Assembly: GCA_037953745.1 (NCBI GenBank)
Contig: JBAKBP010000687.1
Location: 62,001 to 126,000 of the forward strand
Direction: 5' to 3'
DNA from: Lithodes maja
Lineage: Eukaryota > Arthropoda > Malacostraca > Decapoda > Lithodidae
Length of the DNA stretch: 64,000 nucleotides
The notes under the pieces were generated by a model. The model did no database searches and was not told where the DNA came from. It saw nothing but the letters and a program-made list of their open reading frames with translations. Below, piece after piece: positions 34,701-46,700 of this stretch (the first letter of the stretch is position 1; every line of letters starts with the position of its first letter). The position numbers and the translations under genes are program-made.

Positions 34701-37700
34701 CATAAGGAAACAGGGGACAGCTTGTCTGAGTGTCCAACCCGAAGGCCACCGACTGACCCCGAAGGGCCAGCGCGTGGTCCCGCAGGAAGAACAAAGGAAC
34801 CAACAGTCCGAGGGCATAGACGGGTAAGTGGAGGGAGACCCACCCATCTGCCGGGAAGTGGACGTCCCAGGTTCGATCGGGAACCTCACCCAACCTCGCT
34901 CGACGTATCTGTGGCTACCCAGACCGTTGGCGGGGGGGGCGGTCCAGGGCACAGCCGCAGAGAGCGAGCCCTGAGCAACCCAGCGACCGAAGCGTCTGCG
35001 AACGGGACGCGGGAGCGGCAGGAGCCGATCCATAGGGGCAACGGAAACACCGCGGTGCCCATGAGGAGGAGGCGGAGTAGCCAGAGGCTCCCTAAGGGAA
35101 GGGGCAGAGCGGCCCAATGCAGCGAACCCACGAACGAGTCCCAGAGCCACCCCGGGAGGGAGACCGAGTGCAACACGGCGAAGACCTTCCACCGAAGGTG
35201 CACCGCGGCCGGCAGACCCCGGGTCACCGTAGCGCCGGACAAAACCCATGCGAGACCGACCCATGGCACGACACGCGACGGGGTCAAGCGTGACTTGGGA
35301 ACATCGAAGGGGAACCCTAACCGTGCGATGTTGCGAACGACTGTGAGGGCGTCGCCAATGCACAGTCCTAGGGCTTCGGAAACTACCAACCAATCGGCCA
35401 AGGAAAATAGGATCTGGTGCCCGCTCCTGAGGAGAGGACCCAGAGGCTGCCCCACCAGTGCGGAGAAGATCCGCGGCGCGATGTGGAGACTGAAGGGAAG
35501 GCCGTCGAACAGGAACACACGATCGGAAGTCCGAAAGGCCAAGAATCGCTGGAAGCGAGGATGGAGAGGAACGAGCCAAGACGCATCCTGGAGGGCCAGC
35601 GACACTACCCACGACAGAGGGCACAGGGCCAGGCGTACCAGGGGTACCGGCAGCATCCGAAATCGTGTGTGCACGATGTGCCCGTTGAGGGCTGACAGAT
35701 CCACCACCGGTCGCATCGCGTCGCAGTTCGTCGACGGTACCAGAAAGACACGGGAGAGGAAAACCGGGTGACCTGCGGTCAACTCCCTCGACGCTACCCA
35801 GCTCGGGCATGGAAGTGAACACGTGGGCCACCTCTGAAGAGATGGGCCGGCGTCGGTGACAAGAGCGGAGTGGGGGTCTGGACGTCCACCTCCAGGTGAG
35901 ACCCCTCCGCGCAACCCGCCGCCCCCAACGTCCCTCGCGGCTACCGAGGGGCGCAAGGGCGAAAACAACCCGAGGGACCACCCGAGAGGAGGGGAGCGAC
36001 CCGGTCGGCCAGGCGAGAAGGAGAACAAGGAGGCCGACCCAGAGAACTACACATTGTGTTGACGTGGAGGTACCCCCGGTACGGGCCGTGCGGGCATGAG
36101 CGCCACGTTGACCTCCTCTACCCCCCCCCAACCTCGTCGAAAAGGGCGGGCCACCCCAACCCCAGGCCGGCGCGGGGCTGACCCCGTCGAAGGGCGGCCG
36201 GCCAGCCCCGACACGGCGGGGATGAAAGGGGCAAGAACAGAAGTGTGAGGCGGAACCGACGCACTGGCCTGCAACGTCCCAGTCCTGCGCCCGTGCAAGG
36301 CGGCAGCACTTGTAGCAGCACCCCGAAGAGGACCGGCAGAAGGACGGGACTGAGAAGACCCCGCGCGCGTCACAGCGCGTCGGTGCATGACTTAACCCGG
36401 GAGCTGCTGGAAGACTCTTAAGAGTTCCCCCGGCGGACTGCGGGAAGACTCTCTGGAGTAAGTAAAACTAAAAATCAACTTTTTACATCGAAATTTTTTT
36501 TATTTTTTTATTTTTTGTTTTGTTTTTTTTTTTGGCCCCTGGGCCATGCAAAATCTCAGTCCTCTACCTCCCCTCCTTCCCCACTTTCCTCCTATTCCTC
36601 AGTTATCACCTATTTTCCCTATTATTCCCTTATTCTGAGGTATATTTTCGTGCTAACATTAGCGAGTTGCAAGCAGGGTGTTGTCATCACTGATGGCCAT
36701 CGAGTGCAAGAGAGAGAGAGAGAGTATCGATCGACTGTGTCGCAGTGGCCTTGGGGAAAATTGGCGGGAAGGTAGCTTGCCTCACCCATACATTATACAA
36801 CTCGCGGGCTATATCTCCGATTTTGACCATCCAAACGCTGTTTTCACTCGTTTTATTGTTGTTTCAGGTTAATACCTTTATAATCAACCCATAATAGGCG
36901 CATATGGATAATTATTAATGCTATTAATGGTACAATGAATATTTTAGTGACGAAAAACCTCAAATACGTCAGCACAGGGGGACGTTTTCATTTACCCCCG
37001 TGCGCACTTCAGAGGTTAAGCAGGGTCCGTAACGACACAGCGCGTCGTCGCGTGTCGGAAGCAGGGGCCGCCGACAGAGAAGCGTAGCATTCCCAAGCAT
37101 CCTGCATAAAAAAAAAACTTATATAGCGCAGAGTACAACAAACCCTGACGAATATCCAAGGGGGCCGGCCGGCAGAACGAGGACCGTACCGTCGGGCGTC
37201 GCCGAGTTGCCGCGCACAAAACCGCCTTCAGCTCGGGAACCAAAGACACCGCGAGCCGAAGGTGGACCCGCTGAACGCGGTCCAAACCCTCGCGAAGATC
37301 GCCTGGCGCAGACGCCTCGAAAAGCCGCAGGTGGTGAACAGATGTCTGGAGGGAACCGAAAGACAAGACAATAAGTCCGTCACCCTCTGTCGCAAGGGAA
37401 AAACCTTGGCGACAGAGGGCTGATCCGGGTGAGAGAAGAACGGGGTAGCAATAGAACAAAGTTCAAGAACGGGCGCGCTCATCCAGGACCAGAATGCGCC
37501 GTCCAACCCGCCGACAGACACAAGAGGAGGCAAAATCAATGATGACTCCGGGGGAGGGACTGAAGGAGAGCCGTCGACGGATCGATGTGTGAAGTCTAAG
37601 GCCTCAGCAAACCAGGCCTCCAATGGGAGAGGGTGACCGAGCATGATGGCTAAGCCAGGCGTACCGGCATCGCACAAACCTGTCCCATAGGAGGACAGAC

Positions 37701-40700
37701 CCGTCAACACAGCCAGGGACTGAACAGCCGGAAGGATGTCAGGGCGGCTGAAGTCTGACCAGAGCGTAGGCCTGCAGAAGGGAGGGGGACCGTAGCAGGG
37801 GTAGGTAGGGTGAGGCGCTGAGGGCGAGTCACCGCCAAGAAGCGCGAGAAGAGGGAGTCTTCCATCGACTCGAAGCGCCCGTCGAAGCGTGACACAACCC
37901 AGCCCTGCATAGCCGACAATCGATCCGAGAGAGGCGACCCCCCCCCCCAGATTGGTCGACCCGCAGGGGCGAGCGTGAGCGGGAGCGAGACCCACGACAC
38001 TAACCAGCAGCGTCGCGGCCCAAGGAAGGCGAGCAACGACGGTTGTGTCGCCGTTGAGGGACTCGTCCCCGATCACGAACGGCCGAGGGGGAAACAGCAC
38101 CATCCCCCTCTTCCAGCGACACGTCAGCTCCTGAGAAAGGGGACCCCGAAACCTCGCGAAACCCCACCGAGGCAAGAGGAGGGGTACCCCCCTGGCGAGA
38201 CGGTAAGTGAAGGTCAGGAAGAGAAGAATGAGGAGGAGCAGGACGACGGGAGTGGGAAGGCTGGCCGGGTGAAAGGAGGCCAGAAGGAGCCGCGGGGGGA
38301 AACAGAGCAAGGATCCCCGGGGCTGAGATAACAGGGCGGCCCGACACCGAGGCGGGGGAGGGAGGGACCTCCACCGCGGGACGAGACCGTGAAGGAAGAA
38401 TAGGCACTGAAGCAGGTGAAGTAGGAGAAGCAACGGCATCCAGACGGACCCTCCCGGACAGTGTAGGAGGAGGGAGCAGAGGGCCAGCTACAGCATGAAC
38501 AACCGCGCGCGGAGAGGACAACGTAAGAGGAAGTTGTCTGGGCTGGGGAAGCGGGCGGAAGGGAGTAGAGCCCCTATCCGTAGAGGCCAGGGGAGGGCGC
38601 ACAGGGGCAGAGCCGCTAACCCCGGCCTCAGGGCGAGAACCATGACGAGGGCGATGGGCGTCGTCAAGGCGATCAGGAGGACGACGAGGGGCAGTAGAGG
38701 ACGGACGACGAGGCGAGCGAGAGCGTGGACGGAGCTGGGGAATCCTCCGACGATGGGACGACCGGCTGCGGGACCCAGGGGGGAGGGCCCGAGCAGGGAG
38801 AGGGCCAGGTGAACGGCCTTCAGTCGGGTCAGGGATACCCAGGGCGACGCGGATCCGGTCGGCAACAAAGGCCGGGGAACGGTGGCCCACAGTCCTAATG
38901 TGGCGGGAGACCATCGTCCACACCGACGGAAGGGAAGCAGAGGCCACAGCCGCCGCCGAGGAACCAGGGCCATGGAGCAGCACAACCACCAGGGCCAGAC
39001 ACGTGCCACACAGAGCAGGGAGGTAGGCCGTAGAGGACAGACAGAGCGAGTGGCGCAAGCAGGACTTGTGGCTCTCCAAGCACGGGGAGCGACAACCAAG
39101 GCGAAAGCAAAGCAGCCTACCTGCACTAGAACACACACCATAATCAGCACGTCGAAGGAGTAAGTGGAGAGAATGTCCAAGAAGAACCAGGGAAGGAGCA
39201 TGGGGAAACAGGAACACACATGCAAACAGGTATCCGTACCCACCCTAAACTGGGAGCACAGAGGTAGGTGAGGAGGGCGGCCGAGGCGGAAGAGCACTAG
39301 CAGAACCTGCAAAGATGGAGAAAGTGTTAACCACCACTCAACATCTTACATGCAGGGCCTATAACACCAGTAAAGTGCATACACCAATATAGTATCAGGC
39401 AACAAGATGACATAAAAAAAGTCAATAGTGAAAGCCAACTATTACCGCAAATTTGCGTGCCAATGGAGGCATAACCGTACCGACACCACCCTCCCGCAAT
39501 TTTGCGGGACCCCCCAACGATCTCCGCAAATTTGCGGGGAGCCGAAACGTCCCAGAGGACCGAATCGAGCTCCCGCAAATTTGCGGGACCGGCCGAGATG
39601 GTCCGGCGCCGAAAAAAGCGAGAGGAGCGTCTAGGGAATACCAAAAAAGGCCACAAAAAATGCGTCATCTCCTTATGAACTCCAAGCAATGATGGCCATC
39701 AAGCTGAGCAGTGTCTTCCTTGAATTTATCCTGACTCAACCGGTAAAGGGAGAGGCAAGGAAGACACACCAGGGGAGAGGAGGCACATCCCCCAGGAACC
39801 ACCCAACCCACAGAGATAGAGCAAAGCCCATGAGGAGAAGGGGCAGGGAGGGTGGTTTCGCACAAACAGGGGCCCCCGTGAGGTACCCCTGGATTGGGCA
39901 AAAGACTATGAAAGGATGGAGGTGAAACAGGAAGAGAAAACAAAAACCAGTAAATGAAACTGGTGAGAAAAAGGGTGGCCTAGCCGTGAGCAGAGAATGT
40001 GTCAGGGGCGAAAAACCCTGTGGTGTGAAAGAGGGGCCCCCGTGGGGTACCCCTGGATTATCACGAACCACCTGTCGCCCAGGCCCTTGAGACACAGTGA
40101 AGGACTCGAAAGGGGGGACTTGGGAATAACGCTAATAATGCGGCCGACACAAACTCTACAAACAGCACCGCCACCAACGAAATCTCAGATTGTTTACCAA
40201 CGGTACACCTAGGCTATGAAAAAATGAAAACTCATAGGGGCATAGCAATTCCTGAATGAGAAAACGAGCTAGGCTAATTTAAGCTAAAAGCTAAACTATG
40301 CCCAGACTAACAGGAAAAAAGAATATGAAAAGAGAAAGAATGAAAAACATATACAGTAAAAGTCCGTTAATCCGACGACCGATGATTCGAATCTCCCAAT
40401 AGTCCGAATTTTTCAATTTGAGGCCAAATCCGAATTCACCCGATGGTCCGAATTTCAAGAAGTTGGTCCGAATTTCAAGAAGTCCCAAAGTCCCCTTTTT
40501 GAGGCATTAGGCCACTCAAATGACACATAATGGAGCACACACATATCATATGTTCATGAATTCACTTTAAAAGTTTACCATTGTCATTGTAGCCTATTAC
40601 CTACTTCAAAACATTCAGATTAATGGTCAAAGGAAGCTACTGATATAAACGTAAACACCTTCTTCTTCTTCTTCCACATCGTCTGCTAGAGAGTTTGTTT

Positions 40701-43700
40701 TGCTCTTGAACGCATCCTTGGGACGCTCCGATGCGCTACTGGCTTGCACCGCATTTTCTGCAAGCGCATTCAGTCTTGAGCTTGAAAACGCACCTTTGGA
40801 TGTATTAGCCTTGAGCTTGAAAACGCACCTTTGGACGTTCCGATACGCTACTATTTATAGTTCAGTGATCGGAGCGTCCCAAGGGTGCTTTCAAGACAAC
40901 AAGACAAGGGTGCTTTCAATACAATATAATATAACAGAGCACATCACAAAAGGAAAATCACAAAAGGAAAATTACAAGAACTTCTCAGGGAAGTGCCGTT
41001 GTTAAGGCATTACTTCCCGAACCACATCTGATCTTAAAGAGCAAGACAAACTCGCTAGTAGACGGAAGAAGAAGACGTTTATATCAGCAGATTCCTTTGA
41101 CCATTAATCTGAATGTTTTGAAGGTAGGTAATAGGCTACAATGACAATGGTAAACTTTTGAAGTGATTTCATGAACATATGATATGTGTGTGTGCACCAT
41201 TGTGTCATTTGGGTGGCCTAATGTCTCGATGTTTTCGTCATACACAGGTTCATAGGGGTAAAGTCCGATAATCCGAAAAATCCACTAATCCGAACGAGGG
41301 CCGGTCCGCTGCCCTTCGGATTAACGGAAGTTTACTGTACGAGGAACGCCAGGCGCCCCCGTACCTTCGGTAGGCTATTTCCACACGCGTCTCCATTATA
41401 CACACTGAGGAGCCCATTTACGTGTGCCCTAGATCACGTAACATCTGTCTAACAAAAAAGAAGGCCAGATAAGCCGAAACGAACCTAAACAGGGTGAATT
41501 AACCTCTGAAGTGCGCACGGGGGTAATTGAAAACCTCCCCCTGTGCTGACGTATTTGAGGTGTTTCCGTCACTAAAATATTCATTGTACCATTAATAGCA
41601 TTAATAATTATCCATATGCGCCTATTATGGGTTGATTATATAGGTATTAACCTGAAACAACAATAAAACGAGTTAAAACAGCGTTTGGATGGTCAAAATC
41701 GGAGATATAGCCCGCGAGTTGTATAATGTATGGGTGAGGCAAGCTACCTTCCCGCCAATTTTCCCCAAGGCCACTGCGACACAGTCGATCGATACTCTCT
41801 CTCTCTCTCTTGCAGTCGATTGCCATCAGTGATGACAACACCCTGCTTGCAACTCGCTAATGTTAGCACGAAAATATACCTCAGAATAAGGGAATAATAG
41901 AGAAAATAGGTGATAACTGAGGGATAGGAGGAAAGTGGGGAAGGAGGGGAGGTAGAGGACTGAGATTTTGCATGGCCCAGGGGCCAAACAAAAATAAAAA
42001 AATAAAAAAATAAAAATAAAAAAATATATTTTTTTCGATGTCAAAAGTTGATTTTTAATTTTACTTACTCAGGAGAGTCTTCCCGCAGTCCGCCGGGGGA
42101 ACTCTTAAGAGTCTTCCCGCAGCTCCCGGGTTAAAGGAGCACAACAAAAGCGACTTCATTCAATGGAGCGCGTGAAAAAATGATGACAAGAGAGGGTCGC
42201 TCATGCGCACGTTCGACAGGGATCTGCACATGACGGAACACGGGATGGGCCTTAAGCGGTAACTAAGGTAAACCCCTTTTTCTTCTCTTCTATGCTTTTT
42301 TCACCTTCGGTGGTAGTTTTGGTTAATGTACAACGTCTCCTAGAGCAAGATAAGGAGTAGACTCTAGACGTTTTCTTTATAACCGCGGTTGGAATGACGA
42401 CATAGCAGTCAAAATAGACAAGTCGTCATTGCAATTAGGTTAATAGCCTTGACGTTGGATTTGCCAAGACTACTAACAAATACAGGTACAGTATTTATAT
42501 AATTTCATATTTATTCACCAACCCACCTATTAACTAACAAATAAACCTAATCAATGAAATAATGAAACTAATGAATTTTCGAATATATCAAATCTTCATC
42601 ACAGTTTATATACTACTGTATCTATCTACCGAGTCAACTGTTTATCTGACCTGGAACGGCTCGTGTAGGCAGACGGTGAGTGGTAGAAGGCATGGAACAG
42701 GGGCGTGGGCAGCAGTCTCGTACAAACTCTTGATGATTGGGTACTTCTCATGGTTACTTTTATCACTCATTAGGCTACACAGTCGACCATATACCTGTTG
42801 GAGTAGTGATGGTTATTATAGAGAGAACCTATGTGTGTACTTACACTAGTTGTACTTACACAAGTTGTATTTGCGGGAGTGAGCATGCTGGTTAATTCCC
42901 GCCTCCTAAGATATGTTTGTCATACCGTGCTTTGAAACTATGCACTGATGGTGCAGACACTACTTCGGCTGGCAATTTGTTCCACCCACTAATCGAGTTG
43001 GTAGGAAATCTTTTACTTTTCAGATCAGATTTACTATTAGGCACTTTCAGTTTGTAGCTGTGACCTCTTGTTCTCTCACCTCCATCCCTCTCTATGAAGT
43101 TTTCTTGGTCGATTTTGTCAATACCTCTAACACATTTGTATATCTGAATTTGCTGTCCTCGTTTCCTTCTCTGTTCCAGTGTAGGTAGATTCAATCTCTC
43201 GAGCCTCTCTTGGTACTCCAAATTTTCCAAACCTGGGATCATCCTCGTAGCTGCTCTCTGTACCCTCTCAATTTTGTGGATATGTTTCTTCATGTGAGGG
43301 GACCACACTACAGATGCATATTCCATCCTGGGTCTTATTATTGCCGTTATTATTTGTTTCATGGTGTTTTCATTAAGATAATTGAAAGACATCCTGATAT
43401 TTGCCAATAGTGCTAGTGATTCTCTCACTATCTTATTTACGTGGCTTTCTGGAGACATGTTATCCTTAAATTCTATCCCCAATTCTTTTTCTTTTTCTGC
43501 TTTGGGAATCACTTCGTTTCCTAGTTTATAATCTTTTCTAGGTCTGCACTTGCTTTTCCCCATTTCTAGAGTCTTACATTTCCCAGCATTGAACTCCATA
43601 TTCCATTTGATGCTCCATTCATGGATCTTTTGCAAATCTGCTTGGAGTTCAAGGCAATCCTCCTGGGTTCTGATAGTTTTAAGCAGCTTAGCATCGTCCG

Positions 43701-46700
43701 CAAACATGCTCATGTAGCTAGTTAGTCCCTCAGGTAAGTCATTTACAAATATTAGAAACATGATTGGGGCTAGGACAGATCCTTGTGGTACTCCACTCGT
43801 AATTTGAGTCCAGTTTGACAATTTCCCCCTTACTGTTGTTATCATCTCTCTTCCGCTAAAGTAGCTCTCCATCCATTTCAGCAGTTTGTCTCCTACTTTT
43901 CCCTCATGTTTTAATTTCCACAGCAATCTCTTGTGTGGAACTTTGTCAAATGCCTTTTTAAAGTCTAGGTAGGCACAGTCTACCCATCCTTCCCTCTGGT
44001 CCACTGTGTCTATTACTCTAGAGTAAAAACTCAACAAGTTGCTTACACATGATCTGCCTCCTCTGAATCCAAATTGTCGGTCAGTAATTAATCTTTTGGA
44101 TTCCAGGTAGTTCACCCATTTGTCCCATATTAATCCTTCCAGAATCTTCTTGAGGATGCTCAATAGTGATATAGGTCTATAGTTCAGTGGTTTATCTCTG
44201 CTCCCTCCCTTAAATATAGGAATAATGTTTGCTCTTTTCCATTCTGTAGGTACTATCCCTGTGTCCAATGATTTGGTCATTATATCATATAATGGTATAC
44301 TCAGTTCCTTGGCATTTTCTTTAATAATCCAGCCTGATACTCCGTCCGGTCCGGCGGCTTTGTTTGGATCCACCTTACTCATTATGTCTATGAGCTCTGC
44401 TCTGTTAAATGTGACTTCCGGCATTTCCTCTGTACCTATCTCATTGGTTTCTGGTGCAATGAATTCCCCTTCTTTTGTAAATACTGATGCAAAATTTCTA
44501 TTTAGTTCTTCCGCAATTTCTGTATCCTCTTCTATGATTCTGTTTCCACTTTTAATCTTTACGATGTGTGTGTGTGTGTGTAATGTGTGTGTGTGTGTGT
44601 GTGTGTTACTCAGTTACTTGTTCGTCAAGGGGAATCCACGCAATGCGAGCTAAGCTCATTATTATCGCGCCTCCTTAACTGGGAATGTATTGCGTGAAAT
44701 GCATGTTAAGTGTTTTATGTACTGTTGGAATGGCTGTGGATGTGTGTGTAGTCTGTATTTTAGTCAATTGGCGACATCGGAAACTAAGGCTTAGGGTGGA
44801 TCTGTATGGTACCATTCTCACTATAGACGGTACCGTCTCGCCCGAAGGCTTAGGTAGCCATCAGCTTAGGTGAACCATATGATACCCATCTCACCTTGTA
44901 CCATTTTTGCCAACCCCAGATGGGACGTCACAACGTTGTCCACTTATTCCAGGTACCTATTTACAGCTAGGTGAACTGAGGCTAACGCATGAAAGGAGAC
45001 AAGCCCAATTTGTCTCCGCCCGGCCGGGGATTGAACCCTGTGTGTGTGTGTATGTGTGGGTGTAGGTGTACTTCTCATGGTTACCTTTATCACTCATCAG
45101 GCTACAAGGTCAACCATGTACCTGTTGTTGTTCCCCAGGCTGTCTGGCCGAGCAGCCCCAAGGTCCCAAGCAAGGCCAAGGCCATAACCAAGCACCCCCA
45201 CAGAACCCTCCCAGCTTTACCACTAAGAAAGCCCATATGACCGAAGCCGCTCCCAGGCGAGGGAATGAGGAGGGTGCGGAAATGCCCGGGACATCAAAGC
45301 CCCACCCAGGGTCCTGTGCCCCTTAACTGAAGGGAAAGTTCAGGGACAAATGAAAAAATGTGACGCTTTGGCTCCCAGTCTGCCAACCTCTAGGTTGGCA
45401 GTAGGGAGGTCAGTCCACGGAAGAGACGTCATCGCTTGAGATCTAGAAAATATATATGCGAAAGGAACAGTCAGAGTGAAGCTATGGGTATGGCAGAGAA
45501 TGCTCAACGATCACTCTGATAGATCAGCCCATCACCACATGACTAGAACCCAATCCTCTCAGCATCAGCTAGGAAAGGCCCTAGAAAGCCACCTTTGGTG
45601 GGGGGATAGCTCCCTATTTCGGGCACCCACCCACCATGTTCCTGTTAATAGTAGTATTGTAGTTGTTAGACATTAACGAATGGGTGAGTGCAAATAAAAA
45701 TCTTAATTTTATGAGCGGAGCCAATGAATCCGTTTTATAGGTACAGTATTATGTTAGATTTGTTTTATGGTTTATAAGCAAATGGAAACTTTGAAAATAT
45801 TTGTACACTAATTAACTTGATCGGAGAGATATAGTAGGCTATATACTATAGATAATGGTTGTTATCCCTTACAAGCAATGGTATAACAATATCTATGAAA
45901 AGAAAGTTGTGCAGTGATGGATTAAGTACAAAGAAAATCAAGCAACAACAGATCAAGCGACCCCTCAAGGTTGCTTTGATGTTTGTACGTACCTGAGAGT
46001 AAAACTGTCGTCCATCATACCCGAGGGCGTAAGCGGCCAGCTCCAGGATTTCCTTCAGTAGCACCAGCTCTATGTTGCTGCTGTGGTTGGTCAGTGCCAG
46101 GGACACATCCTCCAACACCTGTTCACGAACAGTCAACAGATACATACTATTAAACACATCATAGGAGACTGCATTCTACACAATCACTTATGCCAACAAC
46201 ATAATATACACTCCTTGAGAGCCCTGTGGGAATGCCCGATTGTAGCCAAGGCCTTCCTTAGGGACTAGGGGCTATTCGGCTAGGCAGCTTAGAGTACGAC
46301 GACAATAACAACAACAACAGATACAGTTATTGAAGGTGTAAGGTCACACTCCAAAGTTATGGCCCACTTCCAGAATATCAACTTCATGTCTAACTATACA
46401 GTAGTTGGTTTTATTTCAACGGACAGTAAATTGAATCCCTTAGCAAATAATTTCTCAATACCGTTATGGAAAAATATGAAATTACTGTACTATGCATCTG
46501 CCTCAAATTAAGACCAAATTTATATACTTAGGTCCATATTTCAAAACAAAATCTACAAAATAACTGAAAAATCTTGATGGGAACTTTGCAATTTACCGTC
46601 AGTTGAAAAGAAACAGACTATAACTTCATCATCATGGGAGCAGCACTCAGCTCCTCTGTGATTTTTGTTTTGCTTCCTAACTAATCATTCTTTCCTTTGC

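Larger units (their letters stand above)
31598..42480 (-). mobile_element. DIRS-like tyrosine-recombinase retrotransposon, copy 2
   Basis: Same element as 46-8,052, in reverse orientation, inside the host-gene intron between exons Z and A and on the gene's strand. It spans 10,883 bp. Subtracting four later insertions (31,877-32,480; 36,396-37,015; 40,354-41,337; 41,503-42,130) and their duplicated targets leaves about 8.0 kb, equal to copy 1. Terminal repeats lie at 31,651-32,570 (interrupted) and 42,180-42,480. The RT has the same catalytic losses as copy 1; the recombinase frame is open. Confidence 0.93.

Noticed and set aside
34722..35771. Long plus-strand open frame of about 350 codons
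   Set aside because: It is antisense to the DIRS RT. The GC-rich sequence lacks stops on the opposite strand, and the encoded composition (Arg/Pro/Thr/Gly) matches no family.
45846..45992. Continuation of exon Z beyond its donor
   Set aside because: The frame stays open for a while, but the CAG/GTACGT donor is strong and the following residues lose family similarity.
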